15,960 bases of DNA, taken from positions 1-15,960 of the forward strand of contig CAMVDI010000015.1 in NCBI GenBank assembly GCA_947166205.1, written 5' to 3'. A program made the position numbers and the translations under genes. Below the pieces are notes generated by a model. The model was not told the DNA's origin. It did not search any database and saw only the letters and a program-made list of their open reading frames with translations. Shown here in pieces: positions 1 to 7,946 of the stretch; the first letter of the stretch is position 1; each line of letters begins with the position of its first letter. This DNA is from an uncultured Clostridia bacterium (GTDB lineage: Bacteria; Bacillota_A; Clostridia; Christensenellales; Aristaeellaceae).

Positions 1-775
1 CGTGCGCCCCGCGTTCTGGCGGGCTCCGACCAACAATGACGAGGGAAACGGCATGCCGGTCCGGTACGCCCGGTGGAAAATCGCGGATATGTATGCCGCG
101 CCCATGAGCGCCTTCAGGATGAAAAAGGAGAAGGGCATTGACCCCGTCACCGCGAACGCGGACGGCAGCTACACGATGAAGACCTTCTGGCAGCTGCCCG
201 GAACCGTTCAGGCAGAATGCGAAATGGATGTGACCATCCGGCCAGGAGGGGAAACGGAATTCCGCCTGTCCTATGATCCCGCGGAAGGATGGGGGGATAT
301 GCCGCTTTTCGGCATGAGCTTCAGGACGGACGCGGACTTTGACAGAATCCGGTATTACGGAATGGGGCCGGAGGAGAATTATACGGACCGCCGGGAAGGA
401 GCGCGTCTGGGCATTTACAGGACAACGGCCGGGAAAAACATGACCCCCTACCTGTATCCGCAGGAATGCGGGAACCGGACCGGCGTCCGCTGGGCTGAAA
501 TCACGGACGAGAAGGGAAGAGGCCTGAAGCTGAGCGGAGCGGATGAGATGGAACTGAGTGTCCTGCCCTGGACCGCCCACGAGATCGAAAACGCCGCTCA
601 CGGAAACGAACTGCCTCCCAGGCTCTATACCGTTATCCGGCCGGCCATGATGCAGATGGGTGTGGGCGGCGATGACAGCTGGGGCGCCAGAACCCACGAT
701 GAATACCTGATCGATGTTTCCCAAAAGCTGAGTTTCCGTTTTCTGATGGAACCCAAATACGAATCCGAAGGATGA
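1..775 (+). CDS. lacZ: Beta-galactosidase, glycoside hydrolase family 2, C-terminal part (5' end outside window)
   Basis: This is the C-terminal 258 or so codons of a GH2 beta-galactosidase, which hydrolyses terminal beta-D-galactosides such as lactose. The visible part is the large C-terminal beta-sandwich (Bgal_small_N, domain 5 of LacZ). It begins with the RAPTNND motif, which matches RAPLDND of E. coli LacZ. YGMGPEENYTDR follows near residue 119, then YPQECGNRTGVRW near 151-163, and GVGGDDSWG near 221-229, which lines the active-site pocket in LacZ. The catalytic glutamates lie in the TIM barrel, which is outside the window. The reading frame is open at the left edge, so the GTG at position 2 is only an internal Val codon. 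No signal peptide can be judged. The stop lies next to the start of the following gene, which suggests co-transcription. galM further right could act on the released galactose but belongs to another operon. The family call is firm; the true substrate is not shown. Confidence 0.92.
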   Translation, partial: VRPAFWRAPTNNDEGNGMPVRYARWKIADMYAAPMSAFRMKKEKGIDPVTANADGSYTMKTFWQLPGTVQAECEMDVTIRPGGETEFRLSYDPAEGWGDMPLFGMSFRTDADFDRIRYYGMGPEENYTDRREGARLGIYRTTAGKNMTPYLYPQECGNRTGVRWAEITDEKGRGLKLSGADEMELSVLPWTAHEIENAAHGNELPPRLYTVIRPAMMQMGVGGDDSWGARTHDEYLIDVSQKLSFRFLMEPKYESEG

Positions 776-777
776 GC

Positions 778-2286
778 ATGAGATCTTTGATCACCAAAAT
801 TCAGGCCGCCGGACTGACACTGCTGTGCTGTATGCTTGTATGCATCGGCATCGCCTTCGGCGAGGTTTCCCTGACAGCGGAGCCGCTGGAAACAGGGGCT
901 GGCGGAGTTGTGGATGTGCGGGTTGAGGCTGGCGAAGGCGCAGAATCCGTGGTTTATACGCTCCTGAGAAACGGGGAAAAAGTCTTCCAGGGGAAGGAGG
1001 ACATTCATTTTCAGGCTTCTTTCCGTCCCAGGAAGGAAGGCGAATACACGGTGGAAGCGGAGGTGCGGTACGCCGATGGGAGCACCGGTCAGGGAAGGAT
1101 TCAGATCGCTGTGAACGGGGAGACGCCCGAGGAACAGGGACCCGACCGCATCTACAGCCAGAAGGACGGATGGTGGAAAGACAAGGCCTACTCCAAATCG
1201 GATCTGGATACGGCGGGATGCGCGATCTTTACCCTGAGCCATGTGCTGCAGCGTATGGGATGGACCGGACCGGATATCGCGCCGGAACAGCTGGCGGTTA
1301 CCTACAGGAACTGTCTGGTCAAGAACGGAACCGCGGTTGCCAGACTGGTTTACAATGCCAGCCTTGTCTATGGCTTTACGACGAACAGCGCTCTGGTGAA
1401 AGACGCTTCCTCCCTGCGGGAAGGCCTGGACAACGGGGACTATTACTCCTTCAGCATCGTGCTCGGCCATATCGCCCTGATGACCGGGATTGACGGGAAG
1501 GCGGGGAAGGTTTGCGTGGTGGACAGCGCGCCAAGCGCAACCTTTGAGCGGATCAAAAAGGGGAAGATCTACATCCTCCGGGACGGATCCTACGAGGAGG
1601 TGCAGGATCCGGGGGAAATACCCGGCGCCAGATACTATTTTGAAACAGGGTACTACGGCGGCCTGACCTACTATATGGATCTGGACTACTGCGCGAGGCG
1701 CGGCGGCCGGCTGATCCGCCCCGCGTGGGTTTATTACCTCGGGAATGAAGGCAGAATCGGGGCTTCCATGATCAGCTTCAGCAGCGGCGAATGCGAAATC
1801 AAGGTCAATGACACCCGAATGACCGTTCCCACCCGGGAACTCATCTGGGGAGACGGAGAAAAACCGATGCTGGCGCTCGTGCCGACCCGAAAAGCCGTCA
1901 GGCTTCTGAACGACGCCGGAAAACGGATCGCCACCATTCCGGGCCGGACCGTTGTTCCCGTGCTGCGGGAGGAGGAGGACCGGGTATACGTCCTGGCCGA
2001 GGAACAGCGCGGGTATGTGCTGAAGAGCGATATCGAAATGATTGAGCCCGTTCAGGGCGAGATCATGCATGGAACGGTCAGCGTCGGCGGAAACACCAGC
2101 GGCAGGGCGACGGTGAAAATGCGTTTCGGCCCTTCCGGGAAGGAACGGGTGGCCGACCAATGGAAGACTGGGACCCCGGTGATCCTGATCAGCAAAGAAG
2201 ATGAATTCTGGCTGGTGGAAGGAAAGGGCGTCCGTCTGTGGGTGCATCAGGACTATATTACTGCGGAGAATGAAAATGGGACGTAA
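778..2286 (+). CDS. Secreted C39-like cysteine peptidase with SH3-like repeats
   Basis: A 502-residue exported protein of unknown substrate. A signal peptide spans about residues 1-28 (basic start, hydrophobic core LTLLCCMLVCIGIAFG) and no proper lipobox is present. Residues about 30-112 look like an Ig-like beta domain. Residues about 125-290 resemble the peptidase C39-like family (PF13529): DGWWKDKAY, then AGCAIFTLSHVL with Cys148, GHIALMTG with His231 and VVDSAP with Asp249, giving a plausible Cys-His-Asp triad. Two SH3-like segments follow at about 370-425 and 438-495; such domains often bind cell wall. I chose ATG 778 because AAGGA at 768-772 lies 5 nt before it. ATG 772, overlapping the lacZ stop, is in frame but poorly spaced from any Shine-Dalgarno. 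The gene overlaps the next one. A role in peptide or cell-wall processing at the surface is inference; the peptidase-like fold is the better supported part. Confidence 0.78.
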   Translation: MRSLITKIQAAGLTLLCCMLVCIGIAFGEVSLTAEPLETGAGGVVDVRVEAGEGAESVVYTLLRNGEKVFQGKEDIHFQASFRPRKEGEYTVEAEVRYADGSTGQGRIQIAVNGETPEEQGPDRIYSQKDGWWKDKAYSKSDLDTAGCAIFTLSHVLQRMGWTGPDIAPEQLAVTYRNCLVKNGTAVARLVYNASLVYGFTTNSALVKDASSLREGLDNGDYYSFSIVLGHIALMTGIDGKAGKVCVVDSAPSATFERIKKGKIYILRDGSYEEVQDPGEIPGARYYFETGYYGGLTYYMDLDYCARRGGRLIRPAWVYYLGNEGRIGASMISFSSGECEIKVNDTRMTVPTRELIWGDGEKPMLALVPTRKAVRLLNDAGKRIATIPGRTVVPVLREEEDRVYVLAEEQRGYVLKSDIEMIEPVQGEIMHGTVSVGGNTSGRATVKMRFGPSGKERVADQWKTGTPVILISKEDEFWLVEGKGVRLWVHQDYITAENENGT

Positions 2287-2767
2287 ATCAGTCAAGGAGA
2301 ACAAGAGTATCTATCAGATCACGCGGGAGGAACTGGGACTGACGCGGGAGCGGGCCGCGGAGATGATTCCGGGCTTTTCCCCGGAGCGGATCGAGAAAAT
2401 CGAAAACGAACGGGTGCAGATTCGTCCCGAGGACGTGAAGATGATCGCCGAGGCCTATCGCAGGCCGGGACTCTGCAATTACTACTGCAGTCAGGAATGC
2501 CCCATCGGCATTGGAAGAACGCCCCGCGTGGAGCGAAAGGAGCTGCTGCAGATCGTTGTGGAAACCCTGAACGGGGTCAACCGGATCAATCGCTACAAGG
2601 ACAGACTCCTTGAAATCGCGGAGGACGGAGCCATCACGGATGACGAATTCCAGGACTTCGGAGATATCAAGGAGGTGCTGGACAAGCTGCAGGTTTCTGT
2701 CTCCACGCTGAAGCTCTGGCTGGAGGAGCAGACGGCAGCCGGAAGCCTGGAGAAAGGAGCGTTCTGA
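2276..2767 (+). CDS. XRE-type helix-turn-helix protein with CX3CX3C motif
   Basis: A 163-residue cytoplasmic protein, probably a DNA-binding regulator. Residues about 15-62 form a Cro/C1-type helix-turn-helix: ITREELGLTRERAAE, then FSPERIEKIENERVQ, then DVKMIAEAYRRP. Directly after it comes LCNYYCSQECPIG with Cys67, Cys71 and Cys75. From memory, clostridial proteins with an almost identical LCNYYC-ECPIG segment exist and have no assigned function. The rest (about 85-160) is predicted helical and may serve dimerisation. The start is ATG 2276: GGAG at 2265-2268 lies 7 nt before it, whereas ATG 2270 is only 1 nt away. The frame is open further upstream but lies inside the peptidase gene. It overlaps the previous gene by 11 nt and is 2 nt from the next, so it should be co-transcribed with both. 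Its targets and the role of the cysteines are unknown. Confidence 0.8.
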   Translation: MGRKSVKENKSIYQITREELGLTRERAAEMIPGFSPERIEKIENERVQIRPEDVKMIAEAYRRPGLCNYYCSQECPIGIGRTPRVERKELLQIVVETLNGVNRINRYKDRLLEIAEDGAITDDEFQDFGDIKEVLDKLQVSVSTLKLWLEEQTAAGSLEKGAF

Positions 2768-2769
2768 AA

Positions 2770-3255
2770 ATGAGCGGAAGACTGAGAAGGGGCGCGGGCA
2801 GGAAGGGGGTCCTCTGGCTGACGGCCTTTATTCTCCTGGCTTCAGTCACCCTGCCCTGCCTGGCGGAAACGGAGACGCTGCTTCCTGACGGAAAACACAG
2901 GCTGCTGCTGCCGGAGGGGATGATTTTTCAGCAGCCAGCCGCGAACGAAACGGATCTGAAGGGAATCTGGCTTCTGGAACCGGATCTGGAGATGCTGGTT
3001 TTCTGCTACGACGCGGGGGACATTACGGAACAGGATCTGGCCCAGAAGCTGGTCGATGCCGGGCGGAACGCGGAAGTCCGGAGAATCGGAGAGCAGGACT
3101 TTCTGGTTTTTCAGGATGTGGATGAATCGGACGGGGCCCACTGCATCGGCTACGCGTTTCTGGCGGAAGGAAAGATGATCGAGATTTCCTTTTTCTACGC
3201 GACTCAGGAGGCCATGGATCTGACCAAAACCATCATGGAGAGCTTTCATATATGA
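2770..3255 (+). CDS. Small secreted protein of unknown function
   Basis: A 161-residue protein that I do not recognise. It has a basic N-terminus (MSGRLRRGAGRKG), a hydrophobic stretch at about 14-29 and a likely signal peptidase I site after PCLA at residue 32; there is no lipobox. The mature part of about 129 residues has alternating hydrophobic strands and ends in a helix (TQEAMDLTKTIMESF). This gives a compact alpha/beta outline and no catalytic motif that I can name. The ATG at 2770 has AAGGAG at 2754-2759 with 10 nt spacing. The stop overlaps the dnaE start as ATGA. Lying in one overlapping block with the secreted C39-like peptidase, it could be a partner or substrate of that enzyme, but this is inference from position only. 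Confidence 0.75.
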   Translation: MSGRLRRGAGRKGVLWLTAFILLASVTLPCLAETETLLPDGKHRLLLPEGMIFQQPAANETDLKGIWLLEPDLEMLVFCYDAGDITEQDLAQKLVDAGRNAEVRRIGEQDFLVFQDVDESDGAHCIGYAFLAEGKMIEISFFYATQEAMDLTKTIMESFHI

Positions 3256-6200
3256 GCTTTACGCATCTTCACCTGCATACGGAATACAGCCTGCTGGACG
3301 GCGCCTGCAGGATTCCTTCGCTGGTTCAGCGCCTGAAGGAGCTGGGAATGACCGCTTGCGCCGTGACGGATCATGGCGCCATGTACGGCGCCATTGATTT
3401 TTATAACGCCATGACGGAAGCGGGGATCAAGCCCATTATCGGGATGGAGGGCTATGTCTGCCGGGACAGAACCGACCGCTCTTCCGCGGGGCGGGAATAC
3501 AGCCATCTGATTCTGCTCTGCGAAAACAATACCGGCTATCAGAACCTCATGAAGCTGTCCAGCGAGGCCTTTATTACCGGCTATTACTACAAGCCCAGGA
3601 TGGATTACGCGCTGATACGCCGGCATCATGAAGGGTTGATCTGCCTGAGCGCCTGCCTGAGCGGAGACCTGCCAAAGCTGGTCCTGAACGGACAGATGGA
3701 TAGCGCCCGCGCCTATGTACGCGAGATGCAGGAGATCTTCGGAAAAGATCATTTCTATATCGAGCTTATGGATCATGGCCTTCGGGACGAAAAAACGGTG
3801 CTTCCGAGGCTGATCTCCCTGGCGAGAGAAATGGACGTTCCCCTCGTCGCGACCAACGACTGTCATTACCTGGAGCGCAAGGACGCGGAAGCCCAGGAGG
3901 TTCTCATGTGCATCCAGACCGGAAAAACGCTGGAAGATGAGCAGCGGATGCGCATGGAAACCCAGGAAATGTATGTAAAAAGCGAGGAGGAGATGCGGGA
4001 TCTCTTCCGGATGGTTCCGGATGCCATTGAAAAAACTCAGGTCATCACGGAACGCTGCAACGTTTCCTTTGAATTCGGCAAAACCCGGCTTCCCCGCTAC
4101 CCTGTTCCCGAAGGGGAAACCGCGGAGCAGATGCTCAGACGCCTTTGCGGAGAAGGCATGAGGAAGCTTTATCCCCAGTCGCTGGAGACCGATGAGCCCT
4201 GGAAACGTCTCGAATATGAACTGCAGACCATTATTCAGATGGGCTTTGTGGACTATTTCCTGATCGTCTGGGACTTTATTCACTATGCCAAATCCCAGGG
4301 GATCATGGTCGGCCCCGGACGCGGGAGCGGCGCGGGATCGATCGTGGCTTATTCCCTCGGCATCACCATGCTGGATCCGCTGAAGTACCAGCTGCTCTTT
4401 GAACGCTTTCTGAACCCTGAAAGGGTGACCATGCCGGATATCGACGTGGACTTCTGCTATGAACGCCGGCAGGAAGTCATCGATTATGTGGCACGGAAAT
4501 ACGGATCGGATCATGTAAGCCAGATCATCACCTTCGGCACCATGGCGGCCAAGGGGGTGGTAAGGGATGTGGGCCGGGTTCTCGGCATGAGCTACCAGGA
4601 GACCGACGCGGTGGCCAAGGCGATCCCCTTTGAACTGAACATGACGCTGAAGAAGGCGATGGCGCTGAGCCCGATGCTCCGGAAGATGACGGAGGAGAAC
4701 CCGGGAGTCAGGCAGCTGATTGATACCGCCATGACGCTGGAGGGTATGCCAAGGCATGCCTCCACCCATGCCGCAGGCGTGCTGATTACCGGAAAACCGG
4801 TGGTGGAATATGTCCCGCTGCAGCGGAATGACGAGGTCATTACCACCCAGTATCCCATGGGCACCATTGAGAGACTGGGCCTGCTGAAGATGGATTTTCT
4901 CGGGCTGAGAACGCTGACGGTCATCCGGGATACGCTGGACCTTATGCGGGAAATCGGCACAGAGATGAAACCGGAGGAAATCCCGCTGGACGATCCGGAA
5001 GTCTATGAGATGATCTGCAGAGGAGATACGGACGGCGTTTTCCAGCTGGAAGGAAGCGGCATGACCTCCTTCCTGACCAACATGAAGCCCAGCTGCTTTG
5101 AGGATATCATTGCCGCCATCTCTCTGTACCGGCCCGGACCGATGGAGTCCATCCCGCGGTATATCGCGGGGAAACATGACCCCTCCTCTGTCCGGTACAG
5201 AACGGAAAAGCTGCGTCCCATTCTGGACGTGACATACGGATGTATGGTCTATCAGGAACAGGTCATGCAGATTGTACGGGACCTGGCGGGCTACAGCTAT
5301 GGCCGCAGCGACCTTGTAAGGCGGGCGATGGCCAAGAAAAAGCACAAGGTGATGGACGAAGAGCGGGAGATCTTTGTCCACGGACTGACGGACGCGGACG
5401 GTACGGTGAAGGTGCCGGGATGCGTCCGGAACGGTGTGCCGGAGAAGACCGCCAACGAAATCTATGACGAAATGATTTCCTTTGCCAGCTATGCTTTCAA
5501 CAAATCCCACGCGGCGGCCTACAGCGTCGTGGCTATGCAGACCGCGTGGCTGAAACGTTATTATCCGGTTCAGTTTATGGCGGCCATGCTGAACAGCGTC
5601 TACGGAAACGCGGGAAAAATCGCCGGATACATCCAGTACTGCCGGGGAAGACAGATTCCGGTTCTTCCGCCGGATGTGAACCGCAGCCGATGGAAATTCA
5701 CGGTGGATCACCAGGATCCGGAACATCCCTCGATCCGCTTCGGTCTTGGCGCGGTCAAGGCGGTGGGGGAAAACGCGGTCCGTACGATTGTTCGGGAACG
5801 GGAACGCGCCCCCTATCAGGATCTGTTTGATTTCTGCCGCAGAATCGACGCTTCAGAATGCGGCAAGCGGGCGGTGGAAAGCCTGATCCGGGCAGGTGCT
5901 TTTGACGGAATGGGGGCGAACCGTCCTCAGATGCTGATGGTATATGAACGGGCCATGGAAGCCAATCAGAACGATCGGAAAAAGAATGTGGCCGGTCAGG
6001 TCAGCCTGTTTGATCTGTACGGCGCGGATCAGGGGGATTCGCTGTTTTCCGACGCCATGACCTATCCTTTCGCGGAGGACTGCCCGGCCCGCGTAAAACT
6101 CCAGATGGAGAAGGAAGCGACAGGAGTTTACATGACAGGACATCCGCTGGATGACTGGCAGGATACTCTGCGGGAGATGAGCTTCACGACCGCGAAAATC

Positions 6201-6812
6201 GCGGAAGCCGCGGAAGCCCCGGACGGGGGTATGAGCCTGGACGGCTCGCCCGCGGAAATGGGCGGAATTCTGGTATCGGTCAACGGGAAATCCACCCGAA
6301 AAGGGGACTATATGGCGTTTGTCACACTGGAGGATATGACCGGACAGATTGAATGTCTTGTATTTCCGAAGGTTTACGAGAAGTATCAGGCGCAGCTGAC
6401 GGAAGACAGCATTGCCGTCATCAGCGGGAGAATCTCAGTCCGCGAAGATGAGGATCCCAAACTGATCGCGGAGAGCATCTGCCCCATCGCCGACTGGAAA
6501 AAGAAGACCAAAGATCCCGGACAGGCCGGGCAGCAGATCATACCGGGCCGGAAAGCAGCGGTCCCGGGAGAGACAGACGCCCAGGCGGCGGCCAGAGCGC
6601 AGAAAAAAATCTTCCTCCGGATTGAACGGAAGGATCTGGACCGGGTAACGGCCCTGCTGGCTATGGAACAGGGTGAAATCCCGGTTTACCTGCACATCCC
6701 CGCCGAAAAAATGACCCTGCTGTGTCCCCGGGAGGCCTGGTGCAGCGGGAGTGAGGATTGTCTGCTTCGGCTGAGGGAGGCCCTCGGGACGGAGAATGTG
6801 GTGATGAAGTGA
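3252..6812 (+). CDS. dnaE: DNA polymerase III subunit alpha (DnaE type)
   Basis: A 1186-residue replicative or error-tolerant DNA polymerase of the C family. It lacks an internal 3'-5' exonuclease domain, so it is DnaE and not PolC. The N-terminal PHP domain starts at once with THLHLHTEYSLLDGAC (His5, His7, His9) and continues with VTDHG (Asp40, His41); these metal ligands look intact. The fingers-palm region has GPGRGSGAGS near 354-363, PDIDVDF with Asp396 and Asp398, and KMDFLG with Asp548, the catalytic aspartate triad. A helix-hairpin-helix lies near 828-845 (FGLGAVKAVGE). QVSLF at 916-920 matches the internal beta-clamp binding motif. An OB-fold occupies about 1003-1085, followed by a short C-terminal domain. 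The ATG overlaps the previous stop (ATGA), with GGAG at 3237-3240. Bacillota usually carry PolC as well, and then DnaE helps with primer extension; whether PolC exists here cannot be seen. Confidence 0.97.
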   Translation: MSFTHLHLHTEYSLLDGACRIPSLVQRLKELGMTACAVTDHGAMYGAIDFYNAMTEAGIKPIIGMEGYVCRDRTDRSSAGREYSHLILLCENNTGYQNLMKLSSEAFITGYYYKPRMDYALIRRHHEGLICLSACLSGDLPKLVLNGQMDSARAYVREMQEIFGKDHFYIELMDHGLRDEKTVLPRLISLAREMDVPLVATNDCHYLERKDAEAQEVLMCIQTGKTLEDEQRMRMETQEMYVKSEEEMRDLFRMVPDAIEKTQVITERCNVSFEFGKTRLPRYPVPEGETAEQMLRRLCGEGMRKLYPQSLETDEPWKRLEYELQTIIQMGFVDYFLIVWDFIHYAKSQGIMVGPGRGSGAGSIVAYSLGITMLDPLKYQLLFERFLNPERVTMPDIDVDFCYERRQEVIDYVARKYGSDHVSQIITFGTMAAKGVVRDVGRVLGMSYQETDAVAKAIPFELNMTLKKAMALSPMLRKMTEENPGVRQLIDTAMTLEGMPRHASTHAAGVLITGKPVVEYVPLQRNDEVITTQYPMGTIERLGLLKMDFLGLRTLTVIRDTLDLMREIGTEMKPEEIPLDDPEVYEMICRGDTDGVFQLEGSGMTSFLTNMKPSCFEDIIAAISLYRPGPMESIPRYIAGKHDPSSVRYRTEKLRPILDVTYGCMVYQEQVMQIVRDLAGYSYGRSDLVRRAMAKKKHKVMDEEREIFVHGLTDADGTVKVPGCVRNGVPEKTANEIYDEMISFASYAFNKSHAAAYSVVAMQTAWLKRYYPVQFMAAMLNSVYGNAGKIAGYIQYCRGRQIPVLPPDVNRSRWKFTVDHQDPEHPSIRFGLGAVKAVGENAVRTIVRERERAPYQDLFDFCRRIDASECGKRAVESLIRAGAFDGMGANRPQMLMVYERAMEANQNDRKKNVAGQVSLFDLYGADQGDSLFSDAMTYPFAEDCPARVKLQMEKEATGVYMTGHPLDDWQDTLREMSFTTAKIAEAAEAPDGGMSLDGSPAEMGGILVSVNGKSTRKGDYMAFVTLEDMTGQIECLVFPKVYEKYQAQLTEDSIAVISGRISVREDEDPKLIAESICPIADWKKKTKDPGQAGQQIIPGRKAAVPGETDAQAAARAQKKIFLRIERKDLDRVTALLAMEQGEIPVYLHIPAEKMTLLCPREAWCSGSEDCLLRLREALGTENVVMK

Positions 6813-6847
6813 TTCACCGAAAGTTTACAATGAATCACGCAAAACCA

Positions 6848-6856
6848 TGATATACT
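6848..6856 (+). promoter_or_regulatory. Extended -10 promoter for the ABC ATPase gene
   Basis: TGATATACT gives an extended -10 (TGn plus TATACT, one mismatch to TATAAT). A TTTACA at 6824-6829 lies 21 nt upstream, too far for a usual -35, so the extended element would carry recognition. The expected transcription start is near 6863, inside the left arm of the following hairpin. Sequence match only. Confidence 0.5.
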
Positions 6857-6859
6857 GAG

Positions 6860-6887
6860 AGCGGCGGAGAGGGATCCGCCGCTTTTT
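6860..6887 (+). terminator. Intrinsic terminator after dnaE
   Basis: A perfect 9-bp GC-rich stem (AGCGGCGGA at 6860-6868 with TCCGCCGCT at 6875-6883) and a 6-nt loop are followed by five T (6883-6887). It starts 48 nt after the dnaE stop and fits rho-independent termination of the left-hand operon. Confidence 0.8.
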
Positions 6888-6922
6888 CAAAGGATCCGGA
6901 TCATCTCAGGGAGAAGAAAGAC

Positions 6923-7858
6923 ATGATTTCACTGGAACATGTGACGAAACGCTATGGGCGTACGATCGCCCTGAAGGATGTTTCCTTTACGGCGGAAAGG
7001 GGAAAAATCACCGGCCTTCTGGGCAGAAACGGGGCGGGGAAGACGACCGCGCTGAACCTGATGACGGGCTATTTTCCGCCCCAGGAAGGGAGAGTCCTGC
7101 TGGACGGAACGGATATGCGGAAAGAACCGAGAGCCTGCAAGCGCAAGGTGGGTTATCTGCCTGAAAAACCTCCGCTTTATGACGAGATGTCCGTCCGGGA
7201 TTATCTTGACTTTGTCTGCGAACTTCGGGAAGTGCTTCCCCGGGAGAAGAAGCGCCATGTGGAGGAGATTCTTGGAATCTGCGAGATCGGCGAGGTTCAG
7301 AACAGGATTATCGGACATCTGAGCAAGGGATACCGTCAGCGGGTGGGGATCGCCCAGGCTCTGTGCGGAAACCCGGAAGTGCTGATTCTGGACGAGCCAA
7401 CCGTCGGCCTTGATCCGAAACAGGTGGTTGAAATCCGTGAACTGATCCGGGAACTGGGACAGGATCATACGATTCTTTTTTCCAGCCACATTCTATCAGA
7501 AGTTCAGCAGCTGTGCGACCGGGCGCTTATACTGCATGAAGGCCGTCTGATCCGGACATTTGATCTGAAACAAACCGCTGAGGACGGTCAGGTTCGCCTG
7601 TTCCTCCGCGTTCTGGGAAATGAAAGGGAATTGCTTCCCGCAATTCGCAGCATCGCCTGTGTCCGGAAGGCGGAGTCTCTTCCGGTCCGCGAGGCTGGGG
7701 TTGCGGAGCTTCGGATTGAAGGATGCATGGGGGATGAGCGGGGCCGGCTGACAGATCAGCTGTTCCGTCTGCTGGCGGCAATGGACAGTCCGATCCGGCA
7801 GATGACCCCGGAAAAGGACGATCTGGAGACCGTTTTCCTGGAGGCGACCGCGGACTGA
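6923..7858 (+). CDS. ABC transporter ATP-binding protein, GldA/ABC-2 exporter type
   Basis: A 311-residue cytoplasmic ATPase subunit of an ABC-2 type exporter. It has Walker A GRNGAGKTT (34-42), a Q-loop position written as GYLPEKPPLY with Glu81 instead of Gln (as in GldA-like ATPases), signature LSKGYRQR (133-140), Walker B VLILDEPT (Asp157, catalytic Glu158), a D-loop GLDP and the H-loop SSH with His189. Residues about 215-311 form the C-terminal extension common in drug- and polysaccharide-type ABC-2 ATPases, ending in DDLETVFLEAT. GGGAG at 6909-6913 lies 9 nt before the ATG, and a private promoter precedes it. Such genes are normally followed by an ABC-2 permease; here a strong hairpin and a convergent gene follow, so the membrane partner must be encoded elsewhere or be lost. 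The substrate is unknown. Confidence 0.9.
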   Translation: MISLEHVTKRYGRTIALKDVSFTAERGKITGLLGRNGAGKTTALNLMTGYFPPQEGRVLLDGTDMRKEPRACKRKVGYLPEKPPLYDEMSVRDYLDFVCELREVLPREKKRHVEEILGICEIGEVQNRIIGHLSKGYRQRVGIAQALCGNPEVLILDEPTVGLDPKQVVEIRELIRELGQDHTILFSSHILSEVQQLCDRALILHEGRLIRTFDLKQTAEDGQVRLFLRVLGNERELLPAIRSIACVRKAESLPVREAGVAELRIEGCMGDERGRLTDQLFRLLAAMDSPIRQMTPEKDDLETVFLEATAD

Positions 7859-7882
7859 GAATCCGGCTTCGGAAGCCTGAAA

Positions 7883-7914
7883 CAGCCCGGCTTTCCGTTT
7901 GGAAAGCCGGGCTG
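7883..7914. terminator. Perfect 14-bp hairpin between convergent operons
   Basis: CAGCCCGGCTTTCC at 7883-7896 pairs fully with 7901-7914 around a GTTT loop. It lies between the ABC ATPase stop and the galM stop, where a bidirectional terminator is expected. There is no good T tract on the + side. The - side reads TTTCAGG, only a short T run. A smaller hairpin (GGCTT-CGG-AAGCC, about 7865-7877) lies just before it. Termination is likely from position and stability, but it is not a textbook intrinsic site. Confidence 0.65.
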
Positions 7915-7946
7915 CGGTTCTGTCCGCGGCGGAGTTCCGGAGGGGC

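Noticed and set aside
778..870. C39-like protein as a lipoprotein
   Set aside because: There are cysteines in the signal region, but none follows a proper lipobox with Gly, Ala or Ser before the Cys; a signal peptidase I site is more likely.
625..2304. Open frame of 559 codons on the minus strand across the C39-like gene
   Set aside because: Low-complexity, Pro/His/Arg-rich translation and overlap with a gene that has a signal peptide and catalytic motifs.
3246..5726. Long open frame of over 800 codons on the minus strand across dnaE
   Set aside because: It is antisense to a fully conserved dnaE, has His/Arg/Gln-rich composition and no recognisable motif. GC-rich codon use of dnaE produces such mirror frames.
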